From CAZXGD01 sp046350455 (lineage in GTDB: Bacteria > Planctomycetota > Phycisphaerae > Phycisphaerales > SM1A02), in the NCBI GenBank assembly GCA_046350455.1, contig JAXMAM010000016.1, positions 1-64,000 of the forward strand: DNA of 64,000 nt, given 5' to 3'. Shown here piece by piece: positions 48,634 to 58,481 of the stretch; within the stretch, counting starts at the first letter, position 1, and each line of letters starts with the position of its first letter. The notes below the pieces were generated by a model, which had not been told where the DNA came from, made no database searches, and worked only from the letters and a program-made list of their open reading frames with translations. The translations under genes and the position numbers were made by a program.

Positions 48634-51078
48634 TTCTGCAGGGCCTCGTAGTAGACCAGCCGCGCGCTGGTGCGCAGGATGAGCAGCGTGACGCCCAGCG
48701 TGACCAGCAGCAGCAGCCACGCCATGGCGCTGGCGTAGCCCATCTCGTAGAACTGGAAGCCCTGGTCGAACAGGTACAGCACGTAGAAGCGCGTCAGGTC
48801 GCCAGGCTCGCCGCCGGTCATCACGAACGCCTGCGTGAACACCTGGAAGCTGCCGATGACCGCCATGAGCGTGTTGAACAGAATGACCGGGCTGAGCATG
48901 GGCAGCGTGATGCCCACAAACCGCCGCACTGCGCCCACGCCATCCACGCCTGCGGCTTCGTGCAGATCTTCTGGGATGTTCTGCAGGCCAGCCAGGTAGA
49001 TCATCATGCCGCCGCCCACCATCCACATGCTCATGACGGCAAACGCCGGCGCGCCAAACACTGCTGCGTCCTTGCCAAACCACTGCGGCGGGCCAGGGAT
49101 GGCCGCCGAGCTGCCCATCGCGGCCAGCACATGGTTCACGCCGTTGATGGCGGGGCGCAGCACCTCGTTCATCAGGCCAGCGTCGCCGTCGAACACCCAG
49201 CGCCACAGCACGGCCACGCCCACGCCGGCCAGCACGGTGGGCAGGTACCACGCAGCGCGGAACAGCGGCACGCCGCGCACCTTCTGGTTCATCAGGAGCG
49301 CCGCAAGCAGCGCCAGCACCTGGCCGCCAGGCACAGCGATGAGCGCGTAGTACATCGTGACGCGCACGCTGACCGGGAAGGTCTCGTCTGCGCTCAGCAG
49401 CTGCTGGTAGTTGCGCAGGCCCACCCACTGCGCCTCGTCCAGCGTGCCCATGCCGTTCCAGCGCGTCATGCTCAGCAGGAGGCTCATGACGATGGGGAAC
49501 GCCATGAAGATGCAGAAGCCAAGCACCCACGGCGACGCAAAGACATACCCCGTGCGCTCCTCGCGCAGCGCGTGCGCGGGCAGGCGCGTGCGCGCACGCA
49601 GCGCGACAACCGCCACGCCAGCCAGCAGCACCACTGCCGCGGCGCACACAGCCACCATGCCCCACGGCATGCGCGGGAAGTCCGTGCGCCCCAGCGGGCT
49701 GGTGCGGATGTCCTTCCACTGCTGCCTGAATCGCTCCACAGCTTCCTTCACCGGAATGCTGCCTGTTTTCAGGCCCTCATCCATGTTCAGCGCCAGGCGC
49801 GACTCAAACTTGGGGCTCACTGGCCAGTCCACCCAGCGCGCCACCTGGATGGCGTCCAGGAAGCCCTGGTCGTTGGCGGGCTTCACTGCTGGGTTCACAA
49901 AGGCGTCGCTCTCCGCGGCCTTGCGGTTGCTGGGAATGGCCAGGCCAAGTCGCGCCTGCGCGCGCTGCGCGTCCACGTCGGTCAGCCAGCGCACCAGCTT
50001 CCAGCTTTCGTCCTTGTGCTTGCTCTGGCTGCTGATGGCCCACGCCACAGTGAGCAGGATGTTGGCCCGCTCTGATCCGCGCGGCAGCGGCGCAAAGTCC
50101 CAGTCAAAGCTGGTGATGCGCGCGTACTCCGGCACCACCCAGCGGCCAAACGGCCCGGCCATGCCCACCCGGCCCGTGCTGAACACCGCAGCGCCAGTGG
50201 CGATCTTGCTGCGGCCACTGGTCAGCGTGTGCTCCTCGTCGTGGCGCCAGGAGCGCAGCCGCTCCAGCGCCTCCATGGCGCGCGGATCCTCCAGAGTGAC
50301 CTCGTCAAAGCTGGCGCCCTTCACGTCCACGCCCCACGTGTAGAGGTAGGCGCGCACCATGGCGGCCCAGGTCACAAACTCGCTGCCGGTGTAGTGCTCG
50401 CCGTGCTCGTCGGTCAGCGCGCCAATCTTGCGCGCGGCGCTGATGTAGTCGTCCCACGTCCAGTCTGGCGCAGGGAAGGGCACGCCCGCCTTCCGGAACA
50501 GATCCTTGTTGTAGTAGAAGCCAACCGTGGTGAAGTCCTTGGGGATGCCAAGGAGCGCGCCCTTGCCCATCTGCGCGCCGTCCCACCGGAAGGCGTCCAC
50601 CACCTGCGGGTAGAAGTCCTCCAGGTGCAGCGCGCGCGGGTCGTGCGCGGCGGCGTCGCGCTCCAGGTAGGGCTCCAGCGGCTCCAGCAGGCCCATGGCG
50701 CCAAAGCTGGGGATGCGCTCATTGCCCACGTAGAAGACATCTGGCGGATCGCCAGACGCCATCATGGTCTGCAGCTTGGTGTAGAAGCTGGCGCTGTCGC
50801 CAGGGTTGATGCGGCGCACCCGCACCCCGAGGGTTGGCCTCCTGGAACTGCCGCAGGCTCTCGTTGACGATGGCGTCCTCTTCTGGGCCGCCTTCGCCAG
50901 ACCAGTGGAGCACTGTGATCTCCACGCCAGCCTTGGGAGCCAGCTGGGCGTTCAGCTGCCGCCAGCCCACCCGGGCAAACGACCACACCACCAGCGCCAC
51001 TGCAGCCACGCCGAGGGCCCAGCGAACTGCAGAAACGCCTATCCTTGCAGCTCCAGCCGCAGTGCCCTGACGCAGCAT
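48630..51078 (-). CDS. Solute-binding protein fused to a MalF-like ABC permease, one frameshift
   Basis: One frame runs from ATG 51078 to about 50829, and another from about 50828 to the stop at 48630. Removing one base from the G4 run at 50825-50828 joins them into ~815 residues. The N-terminus has a membrane anchor (WALGVAAVALVVWSFARVGW). An extracellular solute-binding domain follows (ITVLHWSGEGGPEEDAIVNESLRQFQEANP; YTKLQTMMASGDPPDVFYVGNERIPSFG; IPKDFTTVGFYYNKDLFRKAGVPFP). After a membrane segment (WGMVAVCAAAVVLLAGVAVVAL) comes a six-helix permease with EAA motif (EAAGVDGVGAVRRFVGITLPMLSP). Binding protein and permease are normally separate. The fusion lies inside one frame, downstream of the frameshift, so it is real. 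The start codon overlaps that of the divergent GH13 gene. Confidence 0.85.
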
Positions 51079-53493
51079 GAACCCAAGAATAGCAGCACAG
51101 CTTGTGGGTCTGTCGCTGAGCGCCGCCCTGGGGCTCGCTCCGCTGGACACGTCCTTTCCGCCCAATGCGCCGGTGGCGCAGGGCAAGGCGCCAGCCTTCC
51201 GCGGGCCGTCCAGCATCTCTGCTGTGCAGACCAACGACGGCCGCTGGCGCGTGACCTTTGCGCTGGATGGGTCCGCTGCCGGAAAGGCCACCAGCGTGCT
51301 GCTGGCTGGCAGCACTGGCTGGCGCGGGCAAGCGCTCTCCATGAAGCAGCAGCGCGACGGCCGCTGGACAGCCACCACCACGCTGCCAGGCGGGCGCCAC
51401 CTCTACAAGTTCGTGGTCAACGACTCCACCTGGATCCCCGACCCAGCCAACACAGTCTCTGAGGACGACGGCCAGGGCGGCCGCAACAGCGTGCTGCTCC
51501 TGGGGCCAGAGTCCTGGCTGGACCCCAGCAAGGCCAAGGCGGGTGACAGCGTCATCGAGGCCACTGGCCTGGCGCACGATCCCGGCAGCCCCAACGATCG
51601 CCAGCGCCTGGGCCAGGGCTGGATGGTGCGCTACCGCACGCTGGCGGGGGACGTGCAGGCTGTGGAGCTGGCGTGGCGCGCTGGCCCAGCGGGGCAGCCT
51701 TCGCGCACCGACTCCATGCGCCGCGTGGCGCAGCAGGGCCCCTACGACGTGTGGGAGGCGCTGCTGCCTGCTGGCACAGCACCCATCGCCTACACCTTTC
51801 TTGTGAAGGATGGTTCCAAGACCGTGCGCGACCCTTCTGTGTATTCGCTCGATCCAGCTGCGGCTGGTGGCTTCCGCACGCCAGACTGGGCCAAGGATGC
51901 TGTGTGGTACCAGGTCATGGTGGACCGCTTCCGCAACGGCGACCCAGCCAGCGACCGCCCCAACACGCTGCCGTGGACGCAGGACTGGGACAAGCCTGCC
52001 GCACACGAAGGCAAGGATGGCCAGAGCTTCTACCGGCACTTTGTGTTCGACCGCTTCTTTGGCGGCGACCTGGCTGGCCTGCGCGCCAAGCTGCCGTACC
52101 TGAAGGAGCTGGGCGTGAACGCGCTGTACCTGATGCCAGTGTTCCAGGCCAGCACGCCGCACAAATACAACACCACCAACTACTTGCACGTGGACGAGCA
52201 TTTTGGGCAGAGCGGCGACTACGCCGAGGCCGCCGAGAAGGAGGACCTGCTGAATCCGCGCACGTGGACCTTCACCCCCACGGACAAGCAGTTCATCGAT
52301 TCCTGGCAGAAGCCAAGAAGCAGGGCTTCCACGTGGTGATTGACGGCGTGTTCAACCATGTGGGCACTGGCCACCCCGCGTTCCAGGATGTGAAGGCGCA
52401 TGGCCGCACCAGCCGGTTTGCAGACTGGTTCGACATCAAGACGTGGGAGCCGTTCACCTACGACGCGTGGTGGGGCTTCAGCGAGCTGCCTGTGTTCAAG
52501 AAGGATCCAGAGAAGGGGCTGGCATCCAAGACAGCGCGCGAGCACATCTTTGCCGTCACCCAGCGGTGGATGGACCCCAACGGCGACGGCGATCCCAGCG
52601 ACGGCGTGGATGGCTGGCGCCTGGACGTGCCCAACGAAGTGCCGCTGCCCTTCTGGTGGGAGTGGCGCACCCTGGTGAAGAAGATCAACCCCAACGCATA
52701 CATCTCTGGCGAGATCTGGGATCGCGCCGAGGCGTACCTGGATGGCCGCGCCTTCGACGGCGTGATGAACTACGAGTTCGCCAAGCCAGCGGTGCAGTGG
52801 GTGGCCAACCAGAAGCAGAAGATCACCGCGTCTGGAGCTGGACAAGCGCCTGGCTGCGCTGCGCCTGGCCTATCCAGCCGAAGCGCACTACGCCATGATG
52901 AACCTGCTGGACAGCCACGACACCGATCGCGTGTCCAGCATGATCCGCAACCCGGACCGCAAGTTCAACGAGAAGAACCGGCTTCAGGACAACGACCCGT
53001 ACGACGCCAGCAAGCCCACGGCAGAGGACTACGCCAAGCAGAAGCTGCTGGCGCTCCTGCAGATGACCTATGTGGGCGCCCATGATCTACTACGGCGACG
53101 AGGTGGGCATGTGGGGCGCCAGCGATCCCAACAACCGCAAGCCCATGCTGTGGCAGGATCTTCAGCCCTACCAGAATGCACAGGACGCAGTGAACACCGA
53201 CCTGCTGGCGTACTACAAGGGCATCATCGCCATGCGCCGCGCCAATTCCGCGTTGCTGGAGCAGAACTGCCCCGGTGCTGGTGGACGACGCGCAGGACGT
53301 GTGGGTCTTCCTGCGCCAGGACGCCACGCAGCAGGTGCTGGTGGCGCTGAACGCCAGCAGCAAGCCCGCCACCATTGACCTGAGCAGCCTGGGCAGTGGC
53401 TGGAAGTCTCTCCACGGCGGCGACGCGGGTGGCGCGCCTGGCAGCGCCACGGTCACCGTGCCGCCTGTGTCTGGCCGCGTGTGGGCCAAGTAG
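51077..53493 (+). pseudogene. Exported GH13 glycoside hydrolase (neopullulanase-like), four frameshifts
   Basis: Signal peptide MNPRIAAQLVGLSLSAALGLA, then a CBM48-like N-domain (LLAGSTGWRGQALSMKQQRDGRWTATTTLPGGRHLYKFVVND). The GH13 barrel opens with DAVWYQVMVDRFRNGD, as in neopullulanase/cyclomaltodextrinase. The reading frame breaks at ~52300 (one T missing; first frame stops at 52339), ~52834 (extra G), 53079-53081 (extra C) and 53270-53273 (extra C). The four corrections together give exactly 805 codons. Catalytic residues lie in different frames: DGWRLDVP, SGEIWDRA, LLDSHDTD. It would cut starch-derived oligosaccharides after export. It may be a recent pseudogene, or intact with sequencing indels. 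malQ starts 3 bases after its stop. Confidence 0.8.
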
Positions 53494-53496
53494 CGC

Positions 53497-54941
53497 ATGC
53501 CGCCCCGCGCACCAGCGATCTTTGCGCAGCGCCGCGCTGGCGTGCTGCTGCACGTGAGCAGCCTGCCGGGTGGGCATGGCATTGGCGACCTGGGCCCGGC
53601 TGCGCACGCCTTTGCAGCGTGGTGCGGTGCAGCAGGGCAGAGCGTGTGGCAGATGCTGCCTGTGGGGCCTGTGGGCCCTGGCGACAGCCCGTATGCCAGC
53701 ACCAGCAGCTTTGCTGGCGAGCCGCTCTTCATCAGCCTGGAGGTGCTGGTTCAGCAGGGACTGCTGCCGCGCGCAGCGCTCCGCCCAGCGCGGGGTGAGC
53801 GCCAGCCGGCCACTGGTGGGCCAGCGCAGTACGCCGCAGCGCGCGCCTTCAAGCGGCCACGCCTGGTGCACGCGTACCAGGCATGGCTGCACGGCAAGGG
53901 CCACCAGGCTGCTGCGTTCCATGCGTGGCAGCGCCGCGCGCAGGCGTGGCTTCCGGGCTGGTGCGCGTTTGCAAAGGCAGGGCCGCCCGCGGCCCGCTGG
54001 CAGAGCCGCTGTACCACGCGTTCCTGCAGTGGCAGTTCCACCAGCAGTGGAGGGCGCTGAGGGCCACGTGCCGCACCCACGGCGTGCTGCTCTTGGGCGA
54101 CGTCCCCATCTTTGTGCCGCTGGAGTCCGCAGACGTGCAGGATCATCCAGAGCTGTTCCGCCTGGACAGCTCTGGCCGGCCCACGGTGCTCACGGGCGTG
54201 CCGCCAGACTTGTTCAGCCGCACGGGCCAGCTGTGGGGCCACCCGCACTACCGCTGGAGCCAGCATGCGCGCACAGGATTTGCATGGTGGATCGCGCGCG
54301 TCCGCGCTGCGCTGGAGCGCTTTGACGCCCTGCGCATTGACCACTTTGTGGGCCTGGTGCACGCGTATGAGATCCCAGGCCGCGCGCGCACTGCGCGCCA
54401 CGGCGAGTGGCGGCCCACGCCCGGAGCGGCCCTGCTGGCCGCGCTGGAGCGGTCGTGCGGCCGCCTGCCGCTGGTGGCAGAAGATCTGGGCGCGGTCACA
54501 CCCGCGGTCACTGCGCTGCGCGAACGCTTTGGCCTGCCGGGCATGCGCCTGGTGCAGAACGCGTTCTACGGCCCCAGCAGCCAGGACCTGCCGCCGCTGC
54601 ATGCGCGCACGTGCGTGACCTACCCAGGCACGCACGACAACGACACCACCGCTGGCTGGTGGCGCACGCTGCCGCGTCACGCGCGCCAGCGCTTCACCGC
54701 CTACACCGGCGAGCGCCGCGCTGCCGCAGTGCCGCAGGCCATGATCCGAGCCACGCTTCAGTCGCCTGCACAGACCGCCATCGTGCCCATGCAGGACTAC
54801 CTTGGCCATGGCTCAGATGCCCGCATGAACCTCCCAGGCCGTGCCAGCCGCCAATGGCGGTGGCGGATGGCGCCAGCGGCCCTTGGCACGCTGGATCCGG
54901 CTAGCATTCGCGCTCTCGCCTGCGCCGCGGCGCGAGCCTGA
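53497..54941 (+). pseudogene. malQ: 4-alpha-glucanotransferase MalQ, one frameshift
   Basis: The first frame (53497 to ~53980) covers RRAGVLLHVSSLPGGHGIGDLGPAAHAF and QMLPVGPVGPGDSPYASTSSFAGEP. The second (to 54941) covers AEPLYHAFLQWQFHQQWRAL, LLLGDVPIFVPLESADV, RFDALRIDHFVGLVHAYEIP (nucleophile Asp), PLVAEDLGAVTPAV (acid Glu) and CVTYPGTHDNDTTAGWW. One missing base within about 53960-53985 restores a 481-residue GH77 enzyme, normal for the short type. MalQ transfers glucan chains between maltodextrins. It lies between the GH13 and glycogen phosphorylase genes. With all catalytic residues kept, a sequencing indel is as likely as decay. Confidence 0.85.
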
Positions 54942-54979
54942 CGGTCAGGCCTGCCAGCGGCCATGGATGAACCGCCCAC

Positions 54980-57118
54980 ATGGCTGCCCGCATCGCCAAG
55001 CTGCGCATCTCAGATCCCTTCGGAACCCTCGATCTTCTGCGGACGCTGGCGTCGGACCTGTGGTGGTCGTGGAACGAGAACGGTCAGCGCCCCTTTGCTG
55101 CGCTGGACCCGCGCCTGTGGGAGGCCACGCGCCACTCTCCCACTGCCATGCTGCGCCGCATTGACCCCAGCGTGCTGGAGGCCAAGATCGCAGATGAGCG
55201 CTACCGCAGCCTGGTGGCCGACGCAGACGACGCCCGCCGCCGCTACTACGCCACGCTGCCGTGGTACGAGGAGCACTACGCCGAGCTCCGCCCGGAGATG
55301 CGCGTGGCCTACTTCTGCAGCGAGTTTGCGCTGCACGAGAGCATGCAGCAGTACGCCGGAGGCTTGGGCGTGCTGGCAGGCGACCACCTGAAGAGCGCCA
55401 GCGACCTGGGAATTCCGCTGTGCGGCGTGGGCCTGCTGTACCGCACTGGCTACTACGTGCAGGAGCTGCGCGGCGACGGCACCACCCGCGTGCTGCATCC
55501 GCACTACGACTACGACAACTGGCCGCTGGAGGACACCCGCGTGAAGGTGGACTGTCCCATCGGCAGCAAGACCGTCCGCGCCAAGGTGTGGAAGGTGCAG
55601 GTGGGCCGCGTGCCCTTGTACCTGCTGGACACCGACATTCCAGAGAACCGCCGGCGCGACCGCGCGCTGACCCAGGCGCTGTACCAGGGCGACCCAGAGC
55701 TGCGCCTGCGCCAGCAGGTGCTGCTGGGCGTGGGTGGCGTGCTGGCCCTGCGCGCGCTGAAGGAGAAGCCCACCGTCTACCACCTGAACGAGGGCCACGC
55801 CGCCTTTGCAGGCCTGCGCCGTCTGGCCACGCTGGTGCAGCGCGGGCTGACGCTGCAGCAGGCCGTGGAGCACGTCCGCCGCACCACCGTCTTCACCACC
55901 CACACGCCTGTGCCTGCCGGCCACGACCGCTACGACGTGGACCTGAGCTGGAAGGCGCTGCGCCGCATGCTGCGAGGCGCTGGCTTTGACAGCGAGAGCT
56001 TTGCCGACTTTGGCCGCGAGCACCCAGGGCACGGCCCCATCTGCATGACGGTGCTGGCCCTCCGCATGGCTGGCCACGTGAACGGGGTGAGCAAGCTCCA
56101 CGGGCGCGTCTCGCGCGAGATGTGGAAGGACGTGTACGGCGTGCCAGAGGCAGAGGTGCCCATCGGCAGCGTGACCAATGGCGTGCACGTGCCCACATGG
56201 CTGGCGCCAGAGGCCCGTGACTTCTGGTCGCGCTCGGTGGACATGGACTTCAGCCGGCACACGCCAGACGCAGACCCGTGGCAGGCGGCCAAGAACGTGG
56301 GCCACGCGGACTTCTGGGCCATGCGCGGCGCGCTGCGCCGCCGGCTGGTGGACTTCATCCGGCAGCGTCTGCAGCGCCAGGCCATCTGCCGCGGTGAGAG
56401 CCCCAGCGAGGTCCTCTGCGAAGGCAACGCCTTCCGCTACGACGCGCTCACCATCGGCTTTGCGCGCCGCTTTGCCACCTACAAGCGCGCGCCGCTGATC
56501 TTCCACGACGTGGAGCGCATCATGCGCATCCTGGGCAACCCAGATCGCCCGGTGCAGATTGTCTTTGCAGGCAAGGCGCACCCGCGCGACCAGGGCGGCC
56601 AGGAGTACGCGCAGATGATCTGGCGCTTTGCCCACGACGCTGGCTTTGCTGGCCGCGTGGCGCTGGTGGAGGAATATGACATGGAGGTGGGCCGCATGCT
56701 CACCAGCGGCTGCGACGTGTGGCTGAACAACCCCCTGCGCCCCTACGAGGCCAGCGGCACCAGCGGCATGAAGCCGCCGCTCCATGGCGGCCTCAACCTG
56801 AGCGTGCTGGATGGCTGGTGGCCCGAGAGCTACGACACCACCAACGGCTGGGCCATCGGCGACGGCACAGAGAACCCCGACCACGAAGTGCAGAACGCAG
56901 CGGATGCAGAGAGCCTGTACACGCTGCTGGAAGAGCAGGTGATCCCGGAGTTCTACGACCGAGGCTCAGATGGCCTGCCAGCACGTTGGATCACGCGCGC
57001 GCTGCGCAGCGTGGTCAGCGTTCCAGCAGTGTTCAACACCGACCGGATGGTTGGCGAATACCTGCGCTGGGGCTACCTGCCCGCCCATCACGACGGCGTC
57101 GCCCGCCGCCCCAACTGA
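54980..57118 (+). CDS. glgP: Glycogen/alpha-glucan phosphorylase (GT35)
   Basis: 712 residues, close to the short archaeal/bacterial alpha-glucan phosphorylase type. It releases glucose-1-phosphate from alpha-glucans using pyridoxal phosphate. Signatures: RVAYFCSEFALHESMQQYAGGLGVLAGDHLKSASDLGIPLCGVGLLYRTGYY, YHLNEGHAAFAGLRRLA, TTHTPVPAGHDRYD, SVTNGVHVPTWLA and the PLP-site region LNNPLRPYEASGTSGMKPPLHGGLNLSVLDGWW (Lys in SGMK). All motifs are intact, in contrast to the two genes before it. 38 bases after malQ. The 3' end overlaps the convergent PEP-CTERM-like gene by 86 bases. Confidence 0.96.
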   Translation: MAARIAKLRISDPFGTLDLLRTLASDLWWSWNENGQRPFAALDPRLWEATRHSPTAMLRRIDPSVLEAKIADERYRSLVADADDARRRYYATLPWYEEHYAELRPEMRVAYFCSEFALHESMQQYAGGLGVLAGDHLKSASDLGIPLCGVGLLYRTGYYVQELRGDGTTRVLHPHYDYDNWPLEDTRVKVDCPIGSKTVRAKVWKVQVGRVPLYLLDTDIPENRRRDRALTQALYQGDPELRLRQQVLLGVGGVLALRALKEKPTVYHLNEGHAAFAGLRRLATLVQRGLTLQQAVEHVRRTTVFTTHTPVPAGHDRYDVDLSWKALRRMLRGAGFDSESFADFGREHPGHGPICMTVLALRMAGHVNGVSKLHGRVSREMWKDVYGVPEAEVPIGSVTNGVHVPTWLAPEARDFWSRSVDMDFSRHTPDADPWQAAKNVGHADFWAMRGALRRRLVDFIRQRLQRQAICRGESPSEVLCEGNAFRYDALTIGFARRFATYKRAPLIFHDVERIMRILGNPDRPVQIVFAGKAHPRDQGGQEYAQMIWRFAHDAGFAGRVALVEEYDMEVGRMLTSGCDVWLNNPLRPYEASGTSGMKPPLHGGLNLSVLDGWWPESYDTTNGWAIGDGTENPDHEVQNAADAESLYTLLEEQVIPEFYDRGSDGLPARWITRALRSVVSVPAVFNTDRMVGEYLRWGYLPAHHDGVARRPN

Positions 57119-57746
57119 CCGCTGCTGCACCCAGCACGGCCAGCGCGCCAGGCCCAGGCACCACCACGGCAAAGTTGTCGTACTGGCCGGTGTGCGAGTA
57201 GCCGCTGCCGCCAGCGCTGCTGTTGGAGGTCCAGAAGCCAAAGTGCAGCACGCTGCCGCTGGTGCTGAAGTTGGGCCCCAGGGGGTTGGCTTCACCCACG
57301 GGCGTGTAGTCCACCAGCGTGGGCACCAGCGAATAGGTCCGCCACGCCGACGTGTTCAGGAAGTAGCCGATCATCCAGAACTGGCCGTCCTGCTCCACTG
57401 CAAAGCCAAAGGAGGACAGGCCATCCACGTACCGCGCATCCATGGCGAAGGCCAGGCTGGTCACGGCGCCGCTCACGCCAGGGTCGTACCCCTGCTGCTC
57501 AAAGATGCTGAAGTTCACAGCGCCGCTGAAGCTGGCGCCGCAGGTGTTGGTCACCTGCCGCACCGCGTTGGTCACACCCAGCGTGGCTTGCACAGCGCTC
57601 CCCGAGCCACCATTTTGGCCGTAGCTGAACGTGGTGAGCGACCAGTTGGAATCCAGGAAGGTGGAATCAGCAATCGTGGCGCCCGCCGCAAGGGCGGGCG
57701 CCACGAAGAGTGCTGAGGTCGCTGTCAGGAGAACGCTTCGGATCAC
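57033..57746 (-). CDS. Secreted protein with PEP-CTERM-like sorting tail (third of three)
   Basis: 237 residues from GTG 57746 with GGGAGGTG upstream. Signal peptide MIRSVLLTATSALFVAPALAAGA. The middle is a beta-rich, Gly/Ser/Asn-rich domain (NWSLTTFSYGQNGGSGSAVQATLGVTNAVRQVTNTCGASFSG). The sorting region NFAVVVPGPGALAVLGAAAVSWGGGRRRR carries the VPGPGA motif, hydrophobic helix and Arg cluster. An extra 18 residues (DGRAGSPSAGIRQPSGRC) follow the Arg cluster, unlike its two neighbours. Because these lie in the 86-base overlap with glgP, the real end may be nearer the Arg cluster. Ligand unknown; 21 bases from the gene above it. Confidence 0.82.
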   Translation of the reverse strand: MIRSVLLTATSALFVAPALAAGATIADSTFLDSNWSLTTFSYGQNGGSGSAVQATLGVTNAVRQVTNTCGASFSGAVNFSIFEQQGYDPGVSGAVTSLAFAMDARYVDGLSSFGFAVEQDGQFWMIGYFLNTSAWRTYSLVPTLVDYTPVGEANPLGPNFSTSGSVLHFGFWTSNSSAGGSGYSHTGQYDNFAVVVPGPGALAVLGAAAVSWGGGRRRRDGRAGSPSAGIRQPSGRC

Positions 57747-57767
57747 TTTTCACCTCCCTTGGAGGCC

Positions 57768-58424
57768 TCAACGACGGCGGCGAGCGCCCACCAGTCCAGC
57801 CACGCCGATCAGCGCCAGGGCGCCAGGGCCTGGAACTTCGAGCACGAAGTCCTGGTAGGTCTCGTTGCCAAGGCCGATCAGATTGGCGTTGCTGTTCGAA
57901 CCCACACTGGCCAGCAGGGACACTGCATAGGCCAGGGTGTTGGCCGTCAGCCCAGTGGCTGCAAAGTTGCCCACACCCAGGTCGTAGGAGCCGCCAGCAT
58001 CGCCGATGACTTCCCACAGAGCCAGCTGGAAGGCGCAGTTGAACTCGCCATCGCCGCCGTACTGCAGGCCGCCAGCAGCGGCGTACAGGTCCGCCACAGC
58101 CTGGGCTGCAGCTGCGCCCATGGGAGCAGAGGTGGGCAGCGATGCCACCGACGTGAAGTCATAGACATTGGGGCCCGTGTTGGTGGTCTGGTAGTAGTCC
58201 ACGCAATACACCAGCCAGCTGCCATCAAACGCAGCGCCAGCGCCCGTGCCGCCGCTGAGCGTCACAGACATGGAGCCGGCGTTCACCTGGCCGTTGTAGC
58301 CGGGCGAGGTGATGGTCACCACCTGGCCAGCGGTCACGCCGTTGTACAGGAGGTTGGTGGTGTCAGCAGTGGCCAGGCTGGCGCAGGCCAGCAGGGCAGC
58401 GGTGGGAACAAGGATCAGCTTCAT
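57768..58424 (-). CDS. Secreted protein with PEP-CTERM-like sorting tail (second of three)
   Basis: 218 residues from ATG 58424 (MKLILVPTAALLACASLATA, signal peptide). The domain YNGVTAGQVVTITSPGYNGQVNAGSMSVTLSGGTGAGAAFDGSWLVYCVDYYQTTNTGPNVYDF resembles secreted beta-sandwich proteins of planctomycetes with a 'WLVYCVDYYQ' core. It ends in YQDFVLEVPGPGALALIGVAGLVGARRRR. The final RRRR is directly followed by the stop. The tail should be recognised by an exosortase-type system and cleaved after insertion in the membrane. No exosortase gene is in the window. Role unknown. Confidence 0.85.
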   Translation of the reverse strand: MKLILVPTAALLACASLATADTTNLLYNGVTAGQVVTITSPGYNGQVNAGSMSVTLSGGTGAGAAFDGSWLVYCVDYYQTTNTGPNVYDFTSVASLPTSAPMGAAAAQAVADLYAAAGGLQYGGDGEFNCAFQLALWEVIGDAGGSYDLGVGNFAATGLTANTLAYAVSLLASVGSNSNANLIGLGNETYQDFVLEVPGPGALALIGVAGLVGARRRR

Positions 58425-58481
58425 AGAACAACTTTCTGCAAAGGGAGAGGGAACCAAACGAACAAGGGGAGTCAAGCAGGC

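Noticed and set aside
50825..50828. Programmed frameshift in the ABC fusion gene
   Set aside because: The G4 run is not a known slippery heptamer, and similar indels occur in two neighbouring genes, so error or mutation explains it better.
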